Notes under the pieces: model-generated | What the model saw: only the letters and a program-made list of their open reading frames with translations | Told to the model about the DNA's origin: nothing | Database searches by the model: none | NCBI GenBank assembly: GCA_963743575.1 | Contig: CAVUQC010000007.1 | Location: forward strand, 1,426,001-1,490,000 | DNA length: 64,000 nt | Reading direction: 5' to 3' | Source of the DNA: DASUPK01 sp963743575 | GTDB lineage: Bacteria; Actinomycetota; Thermoleophilia; Solirubrobacterales; 70-9 | Made by a program: the position numbers and the translations under genes | Part shown: piece by piece, positions 16,748 through 25,468 of the stretch | How the letters are laid out: each line of letters starts with the position of its first letter | Numbering within the stretch: position 1 is the first letter of the stretch

Positions 16748-17941
16748 CTACAGGCTGGTGTCGGCGCTGCCGGGGGCCATCGTGGGCTGCAGCGCCTTCC
16801 CGATCGCGTCGATCGTCAGCACGCCGCGGATGCGGCCGTCGGCGTCGGTGGCGATCAGGGCGCCGAGGCGGCGCAGGGACTCGTTGCCGAGCACGGACTC
16901 CAGCGGCTCGTCCTCGCCGATGGTGAGGGAGCCGCTGTCACGGGCGAGGACGTCGCCCACGACGGACGAGGCGCGCTCAACGGCCGGGACATTGTCGGCG
17001 GCGCCGCGATCCACCAGGCCGATGAAGTGCCTGCCGGTATCGACGACGGGGAACCAGGGCGAGCGGTAGCGCAGGAAGTACTCGTCCAGCGCCTGCTCGA
17101 TCGAGGCACCCTCCGGGATCGCCACCGGATCCCGCTCCATCACGTCGGCGACTGAGATGCCCTCGATGCGGCTGCTCACCGCGGTCTGTGCCAGCGCGGC
17201 CTTGGCGGCCCCGCGGAGGATGAACCCGACGAAGGCGAGCCATATTCCGCTCACCAGGTCGCCGCGGTACGCAAGGAAGTAACCGAGGCCCGCCGCGATC
17301 AGGAAGACGCCGAACCATTCCCCGAGCGTGGCGGCGAAGCGCGTCCCGCTGTTGCGGCTGCCCGTCCGCCACCAGGCGATCGACCGGGCGATCCGGCCGC
17401 CGTCGAGCGGAAAGGCGGGCACGAGGTTGAAGACGAGGACGAACAGGTTGATGCCCCCGACCCAGCCGATCATCGCGGCGATGCCGGAGGTGCGAGTGTC
17501 GGCCTGGGTCAGGGCAGCGTGACGAAGCTCATTCCCTCCCACCAGTGCCAGCCCGACCACAGCGCAGACAACGACGATGGCGGCGGTGACGAGCGGGCCC
17601 GCGATCGCGATCTTGAACTCGGTCCCCGGTGTGTCCGAGTCCTTCTCCAGCCGCGCGATCCCGCCGAACATCCAGAGCGTGATCCCGGAGACGCCGATGT
17701 TGTGGCGCCGGGCGACGAAGGCATGTCCCAACTCGTGGAGCAGAATCGACGCGAAAAACAGGGCTGCGCTGGCGACGGCGAGCAGATAGGGAGCGGTGGA
17801 TCCCTGCGGCTCGTTGAGGACGTCCTTGTAGAAGCCCGAGAGCCAGAAGATGATCAGGAAGAGGACGATGAACCACGAGTAGTCCACCGCGATCCTGATG
17901 CCGCGTATACGGAACAGCGTGACGCCACCACCGCCGGCCAT
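16748..17941 (-). CDS. Site-2 protease family membrane metalloprotease with CBS pair
   Basis: 397 residues. The zinc motif HELGH is at 69-73 in the second membrane segment, and the third ligand is in FNLVPAFPLDGG (Asp180). About six membrane segments end near residue 240, followed by two CBS domains (VADVMERDPVAIPEG and VGDVLARDSGSLTIGED). This matches the archaeal/bacterial S2P subgroup with cytosolic CBS domains that may sense adenine nucleotides. S2Ps cut membrane-embedded substrates such as anti-sigma factors or signal-peptide remnants. The start ATG at 17941 has TAACCT seven bases upstream (17949-17954). It is divergent from the M28 gene and lies amid tail-bearing exoprotein genes. Confidence 0.9.
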   Translation of the reverse strand: MAGGGGVTLFRIRGIRIAVDYSWFIVLFLIIFWLSGFYKDVLNEPQGSTAPYLLAVASAALFFASILLHELGHAFVARRHNIGVSGITLWMFGGIARLEKDSDTPGTEFKIAIAGPLVTAAIVVVCAVVGLALVGGNELRHAALTQADTRTSGIAAMIGWVGGINLFVLVFNLVPAFPLDGGRIARSIAWWRTGSRNSGTRFAATLGEWFGVFLIAAGLGYFLAYRGDLVSGIWLAFVGFILRGAAKAALAQTAVSSRIEGISVADVMERDPVAIPEGASIEQALDEYFLRYRSPWFPVVDTGRHFIGLVDRGAADNVPAVERASSVVGDVLARDSGSLTIGEDEPLESVLGNESLRRLGALIATDADGRIRGVLTIDAIGKALQPTMAPGSADTSL

Positions 17942-17948
17942 GGATCGG

Positions 17949-17972
17949 AGGTTAGAGGCCGCCGGGTAGCTT
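17949..17972. promoter_or_regulatory. Face-to-face leaderless-type -10 boxes between S2P and M28 genes
   Basis: The 37-base gap holds a minus-strand TAACCT (17949-17954), seven bases from the S2P ATG, and a plus-strand TAGCTT (17967-17972), six bases from the M28 ATG. With so little room the two promoters must overlap, so expression of the two proteases may be mutually exclusive or co-regulated. Confidence 0.5.
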
Positions 17973-17978
17973 TCCGGC

Positions 17979-19211
17979 ATGGCGACGGAGGCACCGGCTG
18001 GGCTCTCGGCTCCACCGGACGAAGATTGGATGCGTGCGAGGCTCAATGAGCTCTGCTCGTGGGGGCGTGGCTCGGCGTCCGAGGGCGAGCGCCGGGCGGC
18101 CGAATGGCTGGCGGCCGAGCTGCGGGACGACGCGGGCGCCCGCGACGTGCGCGTCGAGGAGGAGGCCGGGGCGAACGGCACCTTCTGGTGGCCGATCGGG
18201 CTCCTGGCCGGCGCCGGGGCGCTCGCGGGCCTGGCCGCGCGGCGCGGCGGGCGTCTCACTCGCGCCCTCGCGACCGTCACGGGCGTGGCCGCATCTGCCC
18301 TGATCGCGGACGAGCTGCCTCCCGGCAAGCGCCGCTTTCGCCGTCTGCTGCCGAAGCGAAGCGCCCACCACGTGCTCGCCGAGATCGGTCCGGCGGACGC
18401 CGAGCGAACGGTCGTGCTGATGGCGCATCACGACGCTGCCCACACCGCGTTCTTCTTCAACCCGGCGATCACCGAGGCCGTGGGCGAGAACGCTCCCTGG
18501 GTCTTCGAGAACAACGACACCAGCCCGCCGCTGATGTGGCCGACGGTGGCCGGCCCGGCGATCGTCGCGGCGGGCGCCGCGCTCGGCAGCCGGAGGCTGA
18601 CCGGCCTCGGCACGGCCGTCTGCGCCGGGAGCGCGGCGTTCATGGCGCACATCGGCGCCGGTGAGGTGGTTCCCGGGGCCAACGACAACGGCACCGGCTG
18701 CATCGCCCAGCTGGCCCTCGCCCGAGCCTTCGCCGAGCGCCCACCGGACAACACTCGCGTCCTCTTCCTCTCAACCTCCGAGGAGGCGCTCTGCGAGGGG
18801 ATGGGCCTGTTCATGGAGCGCCACGCCTCCGAGCTGCCGACGGATCGGACCTTCTTCCTCTGCCTCGACACCGTCGGCTCCCCCAACCTGCTGGTCCTGC
18901 GCGGGGAGGGGATGCTGAACATGAGGGACTATCCGGCGCCCTCGCTCGAGCTGCTCGATTCGACCGCCGACGAGCTCGGCATCGAGATGCCCTTTCGTGA
19001 GCTGCGCCTGCGCAACGCGACCGACGGCATCTTCCCCCTCACGGCCGGCTATCAGTGCGTCTCGGTCGCCTCCTGCAACGTGTGGAAGAACCCCACGAAC
19101 TACCACTGGAGAACGGACACCCCGGACCGGGTGCATTACGGAACGGTCGCCGACGCGGTCAGGCTGTCGGAGGCCGTGATCCGCAAGCTCGACGCGAGCT
19201 GGCTGACCTGA
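17979..19211 (+). CDS. M28-family metallopeptidase with internal membrane segments
   Basis: 410 residues. The zinc site residues of family M28 can be picked out: His151/Asp152 in AHHDAAH, Asp236 in GANDNGTG, Glu268-Glu269 in STSEEAL, Asp297 in LDTVGS, and a late His in NYHWRTDTPD. Hydrophobic stretches at ~70-110 and ~190-222 are inserted between metal-binding segments, so this is a membrane-attached variant rather than a simple secreted aminopeptidase. There is no signal peptide. M28 enzymes remove N-terminal residues or act on glutamyl/carboxy ends; specificity is not predictable. It is convergent with the beta-helix gene, with one base between stops. Confidence 0.85.
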   Translation: MATEAPAGLSAPPDEDWMRARLNELCSWGRGSASEGERRAAEWLAAELRDDAGARDVRVEEEAGANGTFWWPIGLLAGAGALAGLAARRGGRLTRALATVTGVAASALIADELPPGKRRFRRLLPKRSAHHVLAEIGPADAERTVVLMAHHDAAHTAFFFNPAITEAVGENAPWVFENNDTSPPLMWPTVAGPAIVAAGAALGSRRLTGLGTAVCAGSAAFMAHIGAGEVVPGANDNGTGCIAQLALARAFAERPPDNTRVLFLSTSEEALCEGMGLFMERHASELPTDRTFFLCLDTVGSPNLLVLRGEGMLNMRDYPAPSLELLDSTADELGIEMPFRELRLRNATDGIFPLTAGYQCVSVASCNVWKNPTNYHWRTDTPDRVHYGTVADAVRLSEAVIRKLDASWLT

Positions 19212-19212
19212 G

Positions 19213-21486
19213 CTAGACCGGCAGCCGCTTCGCCTTCTTCTTGCACTTCGTGCGCGCCTGAGCCGACTTCTTCTTCTTCTTGCACTTCTTGAGCGCCGCG
19301 GCGCGCTGGCCGGTCGGGCCAGTGCTGGTGTTCGGAGGCGGAGGCGGTGTGTTCACCGGACAACCGTTGCTCGTCCCCGACTGGGTCGGGCAGCCGTCCA
19401 GGAAATCGACGACGCCGTCGCCGTCGGTGTCGCAACTCACATAGGTCTCGGCGGGCGAGGTGTCGACGGTGCCGCTGTCGGGTCCCCCGCCGGTGCAGTT
19501 GATCGTGTCCGCAATGCCGTCCTGGGCGTGGATCATGTCCAGCCCGGGGCCGCCGAAGAGCAGGTCCGCCCCGGAACCACCGGTGAGTTGGTCGTTGCCC
19601 GATCCGCCGCAGATCGTGTCGGCGCCCCCGAGGCCGTCGATGGTGTCGTTGCCGCCCGCGCCCGCGATCACGTCGGCGCCGGCGGTGCCGTTGAGCGGCG
19701 CGTCGTTGCCGTTGCTGCCGACCACCGTCGCCTCGACCCCGTCGCATGCCGGGACCTCGATGGCGCCGGAGTCGCAGGCGTCGGTGAGATCGCCGTTTCC
19801 GTCCATGGGCCGGGGAGAGTGGCGTTGATCCAGGGCCAGCGGATTGCTGGAGTCGTCGGTGCAGGACGCCGCCGGGATCCGGTCGATCGCGTCCGAGGTG
19901 GAGATGTCCGGCTCGCGGGTCGGGACCGGCACGGCGTTGCCGCCGGTGGTCCCGCCCACATCGTCCCCGCCGTTGTCCTGAAGGTTGCCGAGGCTGGAGG
20001 TCGCATCCTCGATGTCGGTGCCCGCAGTCAAGCCGCACGTGCTGTCGGAGCCTACGTTGAAGCCGCCCGTGCCGATCGTGCCCGCGCAACCATCGGCGTT
20101 CGAGTCCAGGATGGAGCCCCTGACAGTCACCGTGCCGACGGACTGCTTGATGCTGTCGCCGCTGCCGGAGCTGTTGTTGGCGAAGGTGCTGTTCACGATC
20201 TTCGCCGTGCCGCCGGCCTGCGTCAATCCGCCGCCTGCCCCGCTGAAGCCGATGCTGTTGCTGTCGATGGTGCTGTTGAGCAGCACCAGGGTGCCCTTGT
20301 TGTAGATGCCTGCTCCGGACCTGGCGCCGCTGAAGAAGCTGTTCGACGCAACCGTCGTGCCGACGAGCCTGACCGCGCCGCTGCTCGAATTGACGTAGAT
20401 CCCGGCGCCCTCGTTGGCAGTTCCGCTTGCCCCAACGAAAGCGGAGTTGTTCGTGATCAGGCTGTCGGTGAAGGTCGCCCCGGGCCCGTCGATGTAGACG
20501 CCGTCCCCGCGCGCGGGATCGGAGGGGGTCGCGGGGGAGGCGGAGTTGCCGTCGATCAGCGCCCGGGTGAAGCTGACCGTGCTCCCGGTCGCACCCCCGA
20601 CGAAGACGCCAGCGCCCTGCGACCCCCCGCCGCTGGAGTTCACACCGTTGGCGACGATTCGGCTGTCGGTCACGCTGAGGGTCGCGTTGGTGGCGGGCGC
20701 AAAGTAGATCCCGCCGCCGCGGCCGGGATTCGTCGACTGGCCCTGGGCCTGGTTGCCGCCGCCGTTTGCTCCGATCTCAGAGTTGGTGATCGTCAGACTG
20801 CCGCCACCGCCGCTCGAGAGATCGATCGCCCCACCACCGGTTTCCGAAGCCGACTCGCAGCACTGGTTGTTGCCCGTGATGCTGGTGTTGGTGATCTGGG
20901 TGGCCGCCGTCCCATTCGTCTCGATGCCGGCGCCCCCGGACGCCGCGCCGTTGTTGGTGATGGCGGAGCCGGTGACGGTGAGGTTGCCGCCCTCGTTCAG
21001 GATCGCGCCCCCCTTCTCCCCGGGCTGGCCTGCGAGGCCATCGTTCAGGACCACTCCGCTGATCGTCACCGGCCCTGTGCTGGCCGGCAGGATGTGGAAG
21101 ATGCGGTCGAGGCTGTTGCCCTCGATCGTGTCACCGCCCGGCCCGGTCCCCGCGCCCTGGATCGTCAATCCCGCGCCCGCCAGGATGTCGAAGTCGCCCT
21201 TCACGTTGTTGTCGTCGCCGTTGTTAGGAGCGCCGAGGTCCTGCATGCTGAGGATGTTGCCGGGGGGCAGGTTGATCGTGTCGGCGCCGTAGGTGCCGGC
21301 ACCGACGCACCCGAAGTAGTCCGCGTCAATGTTCGTCGCCTGGATCGCCTCGCGCAGCGTGCAGGCGGTGTCATTGGAAACGCCGTCGATGCCGCTGTCC
21401 ACGTTGACCGTGGCCGCCGACGCCGCGCCTACGAACAGCAGCGTTCCGACGGCAGCACCGACCAACGTGACCAGGACCCTGCGCAT
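19213..21486 (-). CDS. Secreted beta-helix protein with RTX, TSP3 and Lys/Cys tail
   Basis: 757 residues, with SD GGAGAGGGAGAG before the ATG. A signal peptide spans ~1-24. TACTLREAIQATN (~40-52) is the CSLREA-type leader found before right-handed beta-helices. A long parallel beta-helix runs to ~560, with Asn/Ser/Gly turns (VTNSEIGANGGGNQ, STFANNSSGSG). Glycine-rich RTX-like calcium repeats (GNDTIDGLGGADTICGG) follow at ~600-670, then a thrombospondin type 3-like DTDGDGVVDFLDGCP motif. It ends with a Pro linker and class I K/C tail (GQRAAAL, KKC, twelve residues, Cys, KKKAKRLPV). Likely a surface adhesin or polysaccharide-binding protein; enzyme activity is not evident. Confidence 0.85.
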   Translation of the reverse strand: MRRVLVTLVGAAVGTLLFVGAASAATVNVDSGIDGVSNDTACTLREAIQATNIDADYFGCVGAGTYGADTINLPPGNILSMQDLGAPNNGDDNNVKGDFDILAGAGLTIQGAGTGPGGDTIEGNSLDRIFHILPASTGPVTISGVVLNDGLAGQPGEKGGAILNEGGNLTVTGSAITNNGAASGGAGIETNGTAATQITNTSITGNNQCCESASETGGGAIDLSSGGGGSLTITNSEIGANGGGNQAQGQSTNPGRGGGIYFAPATNATLSVTDSRIVANGVNSSGGGSQGAGVFVGGATGSTVSFTRALIDGNSASPATPSDPARGDGVYIDGPGATFTDSLITNNSAFVGASGTANEGAGIYVNSSSGAVRLVGTTVASNSFFSGARSGAGIYNKGTLVLLNSTIDSNSIGFSGAGGGLTQAGGTAKIVNSTFANNSSGSGDSIKQSVGTVTVRGSILDSNADGCAGTIGTGGFNVGSDSTCGLTAGTDIEDATSSLGNLQDNGGDDVGGTTGGNAVPVPTREPDISTSDAIDRIPAASCTDDSSNPLALDQRHSPRPMDGNGDLTDACDSGAIEVPACDGVEATVVGSNGNDAPLNGTAGADVIAGAGGNDTIDGLGGADTICGGSGNDQLTGGSGADLLFGGPGLDMIHAQDGIADTINCTGGGPDSGTVDTSPAETYVSCDTDGDGVVDFLDGCPTQSGTSNGCPVNTPPPPPNTSTGPTGQRAAALKKCKKKKKSAQARTKCKKKAKRLPV

Positions 21487-21648
21487 ACTCTCCCTCTCCT
21501 CGACTCCGCCCCCTGGCGTGAGCGAGCAGGCTAGACAGGCCGAGCGCAGTCCACCAGAGGCATTCTGGGTAGCGGACACTCCGGAGTGGCGCATCCGCCC
21601 CCGGTAATTCGTCCACGACGTGATCGGATCGCGGCCTACCATCGGCCG

Positions 21649-22323
21649 ATGGCCGCCGAGTACGAGCAGACCGAGCGCACCCGGATCTACCGCAAGCCCG
21701 GCCGGGGCAGCTATGACCGCGACCTGGTCCACTCGATCCTCGACGAGGCGCTCACCTGCCACGTCGGCTTCGTCGCCGACGGGCAGCCGTACGTCATCCC
21801 GACGATTCACGCCCGGGTGGGGGAGACCCTCTTCCTTCACGGCGCCAAGGGCAACCGGATGCTTAATTCGCTGATCGACGGCACGCCCTGCTGTGTGACC
21901 GTCACCCTGATCGACGAGCTGGTGCTGGCCCGCGCCGCTCTCCATCACTCGCTCAACTACCGCTCGGTGATGGTGCTCGGGACGGCGAGCGAGGTCACCG
22001 ATCCCGGCGAGAAGGATGAGGCCCTGCGTGCCGTCGTCGAGCACATCGCCCCGGGTCGCGCGGACGAGGTCCGCGGCGCCGACGAGAGCGACCTGAAGTC
22101 GACGAGGGTGCTGTCGATCCCGATCGACGAAGCCTCGGCGAAGGTGCGAACCGGGCCGCCCGTTGACGAGGAGGCGGACATGGACCTACCCCACTGGGCG
22201 GGCCAGCTTCCCCTCACGAGCGGGACCGGACAGCCGATTGCCGCGCCGGACCTGACGCAGGACCTGCCGGTCCCCGAGAGCGTCCTGGGCTGGGCTAGGC
22301 CGCGAAACGGGCTTCGTACTTAG
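21649..22323 (+). CDS. Pyridoxamine 5'-phosphate oxidase-family (split-barrel flavin) protein
   Basis: 224 residues. The split beta-barrel pattern of the PNPOx-like superfamily is visible: VHSILDEALTCHVGFVADGQPYVIP at ~26-50, GETLFLHGAKGNRM and NYRSVMVLGTASEV. This subgroup binds FMN or F420 and reduces small molecules or acts as a stress protein; it is often annotated as a nitroimidazole-resistance NimA-like protein. TACCAT (21637-21642) lies six bases before the ATG, so initiation is probably leaderless. The 3' end overlaps the convergent DUF2277 gene by 29 bases. Confidence 0.85.
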   Translation: MAAEYEQTERTRIYRKPGRGSYDRDLVHSILDEALTCHVGFVADGQPYVIPTIHARVGETLFLHGAKGNRMLNSLIDGTPCCVTVTLIDELVLARAALHHSLNYRSVMVLGTASEVTDPGEKDEALRAVVEHIAPGRADEVRGADESDLKSTRVLSIPIDEASAKVRTGPPVDEEADMDLPHWAGQLPLTSGTGQPIAAPDLTQDLPVPESVLGWARPRNGLRT

Positions 22324-22564
22324 CCCGCTTCTTGGCCGCCTCTTCCTCCCGGTTCTTCGGGGGAGCGTTGGTGACCAGCGAATCGAGCAGCTCCCGCGTC
22401 GACGCGGTGATCTCGGCGACGGCGCGGTCGAACGCCTCGGCGTTCGCCTGGGACGGCTTGGTCGATCCGCTCACCTTGCGGACGAACTGAAGCGCCGCGT
22501 CCTGGACCTCCTCCTGCGTCGCGGGAGGCTCGAAGTTATGTAGTTGTCTGATGTTTCTGCACAT
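22295..22564 (-). CDS. DUF2277-family small protein
   Basis: 89 residues beginning MCRNIRQLHNFEPPAT, the diagnostic N-terminus of DUF2277: a Cys-Arg-Asn-Ile start followed by an F-x-PPAT segment. The rest is helical (VRKVSGSTKPSQANAEAF) and ends in a basic coil. The function of the family is unknown. The ATG at 22564 has TACGCT on its own strand six bases upstream (22571-22576), supporting this start. It overlaps the PNPOx-like gene tail-to-tail and is divergent from the reductase at 22614. Confidence 0.85.
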   Translation of the reverse strand: MCRNIRQLHNFEPPATQEEVQDAALQFVRKVSGSTKPSQANAEAFDRAVAEITASTRELLDSLVTNAPPKNREEEAAKKRAKYEARFAA

Positions 22565-22613
22565 GGCCTCAGCGTACCGATGAGTTTTCCGGGGCCGCCC
22601 GGTCTCAACTGAC

Positions 22614-23174
22614 ATGGCGAAGCTCACCTATGCCGCGATCTGCTCGCTCGACGGCTACGTCGCGGACGCGGACGGCAACTTCAGCTGGGCCAGGCCCGAC
22701 GACGAGCTGCACTCCTACGTCAATGACCTCGAGCGGCCGATCGGCACCTACCTCTACGGGCGCCGCATGTACGAGACGATGGTCTTCTGGGAGACGGCGG
22801 AGGTCGCCCCCGATCAATGCGACCCGGCGAGCGAGTACGCCGAGATCTGGCGAGCCACAGAGAAGGTCGTCTTCTCGCGAAGCCTGGACGGGGTCTCCAG
22901 CGAGAAGACAAGACTCGAGCGGGAGTTCGATCCGGAGGCGATCCGGCGCCTTGTGGCCGAAGCCGAGCGCGACCTCAGCATCGGCGGGTCGGAGCTCGCC
23001 GGCGAGGCGATCCGTGCCGGGCTCGTCGACGAGTACCACCTCTTCATCAACCCGATCGTTGTGGGGGCCGGCACGGCCGCACTGCCGAGCGACGCCCACG
23101 TTGAGTTGGAGCTGGTGAACGAACACCGCTTCGGCAGCGGCGTGATCCATCTGCACTACCGCGCTCGCGGCTGA
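22614..23174 (+). CDS. Dihydrofolate reductase-like / RibD C-terminal domain protein
   Basis: 186 residues. KLTYAAICSLDGYVADADGNFSW at the N-terminus, GRRMYETMVFW, and SIGGSELAGEAIRAGLVDEYHLFINPIVVGAG are characteristic of the RibD_C/DHFR-fold reductase family. The members use NADPH; most stand-alone copies in actinobacteria are uncharacterised, and a role in riboflavin or folate metabolism cannot be assumed. The start is the ATG 49 bases from the divergent DUF2277 gene. It converges on the acyl-CoA dehydrogenase gene. Confidence 0.87.
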   Translation: MAKLTYAAICSLDGYVADADGNFSWARPDDELHSYVNDLERPIGTYLYGRRMYETMVFWETAEVAPDQCDPASEYAEIWRATEKVVFSRSLDGVSSEKTRLEREFDPEAIRRLVAEAERDLSIGGSELAGEAIRAGLVDEYHLFINPIVVGAGTAALPSDAHVELELVNEHRFGSGVIHLHYRARG

Positions 23175-23185
23175 GCCAGCGCGCC

Positions 23186-24850
23186 CTAAGCGGCGCGGTG
23201 GCGGTCGATGATCCGCACGAAGTCGGTCCCGGCGGGCAGCGTCCCGAAGGCGTGGCCCCAGTCGCCGGCCAGGCGGGATGCGACGAACGCGTCTGCCACC
23301 GCCTCGTCGCCGAAGCGCAGCAGCAGCGAGCCCTGAAGGGCCAGCGCCATTCGCTCCACCAGCTGGCGGGCGCGCGACTCGATCCCGTTCATGTCCTGGA
23401 GGTCCGCCCTGAGCTCCGAGACGTACGCGTCGAGGCGCGGCTCCCCGGAGCCTTCCGCGACCTCGGCGAAGAACGCGTCGACCGAGTTCGGGTTCTTGAC
23501 CATCGCCCTCAGCACGTCGAGGCACTGCACGTTCCCCGAGCCCTCCCAGATCGAGGCGAGAGGGGCCTCTCTATATAGACGGGGCATCCCCGACTCCTCC
23601 ACATAGCCGTTGCCGCCCAGGCTCTCGAGGCATTCGACGGCGTGGCTCGGGGCCCGCTTCGAGATCCAGTACTTGAGCACCGCGTTGGCGATCCGCTTGA
23701 AGACCTGGGCCTGGTCGTCGCCGGCGATCGCCTCGTCATAGGCACGGGCGAGCCGCAGCGAGCTGATCGTCGCCGCCTCCGACTCGACCGCCAGGTCGGC
23801 GAGCACGTTCTGCATCAGGGGCTGCTCCACCAGGACCTTGCCGAACGTGACCCGGTGAGAGGCGTGGTTGATCGCCTGGGCGACGCCGGCCCGCATCCCC
23901 GTCGCGCTGCCCGTCGCGCAGTCGAGCCGGGTGTGATTGACCATCTCGATGATGGTGCGGACGCCCGCGCCCTCCTCGCCGACCAGCCGCGTCCAGGCGC
24001 CGTCGAACTCGATCTCCGACGAGGCATTCGAGCGGTTGCCGAGCTTGTCCTTGAGCCGCTGCAGGCGGAAGCGGTTGAGCTCGCCGTCCGGCAGCCGCCG
24101 CGGCATCAGGAAGCACGAGACGCCGCCCTCTGCCTGGGCCAGGACGAGGAACGCGTCGCACTGCGGCGCGGAGAAGAACCACTTGTGGCCCGTGATCTCG
24201 TACTCGGCGCCCGCCCCGCCGCCGTTGATGGGCTTGCCGACGGTCGTGTTGGCGCGCACGTCGGAGCCGCCCTGCTTCTCGGTCATCCCCATTCCGAACA
24301 GGGATCCCTCCTTCTCGGAGGCGGCGATCTGGCGCGGGTCGTAGACGTCGGAGAGGATCCGAGGCTCCCACTCCTCAGCGATCTCCGGCTGCCTGCGCAG
24401 CGCCGGAACGACCGAGTAGGTCATCGAGATAGGGCAGCCGACGCCGGCCTCGGCCTGGGAGAAGCACATGAACGCCGCCGCGCGGGCGACGTGTGCGCCC
24501 GACTGAGGCTCACGCCAGGGCAGCGAGTGGAGCTCGTGCGAGATGCCGAGCCGCATCAGCTCGTGCCAGGAGGGATGGAACTCGGGGATGTCCACCCGGT
24601 TGCCGTAGCGGTCGTGGGTCCGGAGCTTCGGCGGGTTCTCGTTGGCGAGGCGGCCGAGCTCGATCACGTCGCCGCGCCCGGCGATCTCGCCGACTTCGGA
24701 GATCTTCTCGGTGGCCCAGCCGGCGCCCTCGCGCTTCACCGCCTCCTTCATGACTGCGTCGGACTCGAAGACGTTGTAGTCGACCAGCGGCGGCGCCTGG
24801 TTCTCGACGGTGTGGGTGTGGACTCCGGTGTGCCTCTCAGCCGTTGCCAT
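23186..24850 (-). CDS. aidB: AidB-like acyl-CoA dehydrogenase
   Basis: 554 residues, close to the 541 of E. coli AidB. Typical blocks are present: YSVVPALRR, GMGMTEKQGGSDVRANTT, GHKWFFSAPQCDAFLVLAQ, GATGSATGMRAG-like sequence, and ECLGGNGYVEESGMPRLYREAPLASIWEGSGNV-type segments spread over the C-terminal half. These give an FAD-dependent acyl-CoA dehydrogenase fold with the extended C-terminal helical domain linked to DNA binding in AidB. It may protect against alkylation or act as an acyl-CoA dehydrogenase. SD GGAGAGGAG precedes the ATG. The first 14 bases overlap the end of the upstream TetR gene, so the two form an operon. Confidence 0.9.
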   Translation of the reverse strand: MATAERHTGVHTHTVENQAPPLVDYNVFESDAVMKEAVKREGAGWATEKISEVGEIAGRGDVIELGRLANENPPKLRTHDRYGNRVDIPEFHPSWHELMRLGISHELHSLPWREPQSGAHVARAAAFMCFSQAEAGVGCPISMTYSVVPALRRQPEIAEEWEPRILSDVYDPRQIAASEKEGSLFGMGMTEKQGGSDVRANTTVGKPINGGGAGAEYEITGHKWFFSAPQCDAFLVLAQAEGGVSCFLMPRRLPDGELNRFRLQRLKDKLGNRSNASSEIEFDGAWTRLVGEEGAGVRTIIEMVNHTRLDCATGSATGMRAGVAQAINHASHRVTFGKVLVEQPLMQNVLADLAVESEAATISSLRLARAYDEAIAGDDQAQVFKRIANAVLKYWISKRAPSHAVECLESLGGNGYVEESGMPRLYREAPLASIWEGSGNVQCLDVLRAMVKNPNSVDAFFAEVAEGSGEPRLDAYVSELRADLQDMNGIESRARQLVERMALALQGSLLLRFGDEAVADAFVASRLAGDWGHAFGTLPAGTDFVRIIDRHRAA

Positions 24851-25463
24851 TCAGGTGCTCCTCTCCGATTGCGCGAGTGCAGAAGTCGATCAGGGAGGCG
24901 ATCAGCGCGTCGGGGTCGCCTCTGTTCGTGGTGGGGGACAGGGGGCCGATCATCGTCTCTCCGATCGCCCCGATCAGTGCGGCGGCGGTCGCGTCGACGT
25001 CCTGCTCGGGCAGATCGCCGGTGGCGATCCCCTCGGTGATGACCTCGGCCATCAGGTCCCGGTAGCTGTGGCGAAACTGCAGGCGCTCGGCCTCGACGGC
25101 CGGATCCACCGGCTCCGCGAGCAGAGCCCAGGCGAGCCGTTTCCCGCGGAGCGCTCGGCGGGCGAAGACCTCGATGCCGGCGGCGATGCGCTCGGCGGCG
25201 GGACCGCTGGTCTCGTGGATCGCCTCGCTCATCGCGTCCACCTCGTGCTGCGAGGCCTCCCGGAAGACCTCCGCAAACAGATCGGACTTCGAGGGGAAGT
25301 GGCGGTAGACCGTGCCGACCGCGACTCCCGCTCGATCCGCCACCGCGGCGATCTGGGCGGCGACGTACCCACCCTCCGCGATCAACTCGCGGGCCGCGGT
25401 CACGATTCGCTCTCGGGTCTCGGCCCGGCGCGCCTCGGTGCGCTCGGTGGATCGATAGGCCAT
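24837..25463 (-). CDS. TetR-family transcriptional regulator (controls aidB-like gene)
   Basis: 208 residues. The N-terminal helix-turn-helix runs RERIVTAARELIAEGGYVAAQ...GVAVGTVYRHFPSKSDLF (~18-62), followed by a ligand-binding helical domain. It precedes the AidB-like gene with a 14-base overlap. A 26-base inverted repeat lies just upstream of the ATG (25469-25494), so autoregulation of the two-gene operon is likely. The inducer is unknown; acyl-CoA or a lipid would suit the partner enzyme. Confidence 0.9.
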   Translation of the reverse strand: MAYRSTERTEARRAETRERIVTAARELIAEGGYVAAQIAAVADRAGVAVGTVYRHFPSKSDLFAEVFREASQHEVDAMSEAIHETSGPAAERIAAGIEVFARRALRGKRLAWALLAEPVDPAVEAERLQFRHSYRDLMAEVITEGIATGDLPEQDVDATAAALIGAIGETMIGPLSPTTNRGDPDALIASLIDFCTRAIGEEHLNGNG

Positions 25464-25468
25464 CGGCC

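Noticed and set aside
19528..21534. Long plus-strand open frame (668 codons) opposite the beta-helix gene
   Set aside because: Composition is Ala/Val/Asp/Arg-biased as expected from the antisense of a GC-rich gene; the minus-strand product has a signal peptide, domains and an SD.
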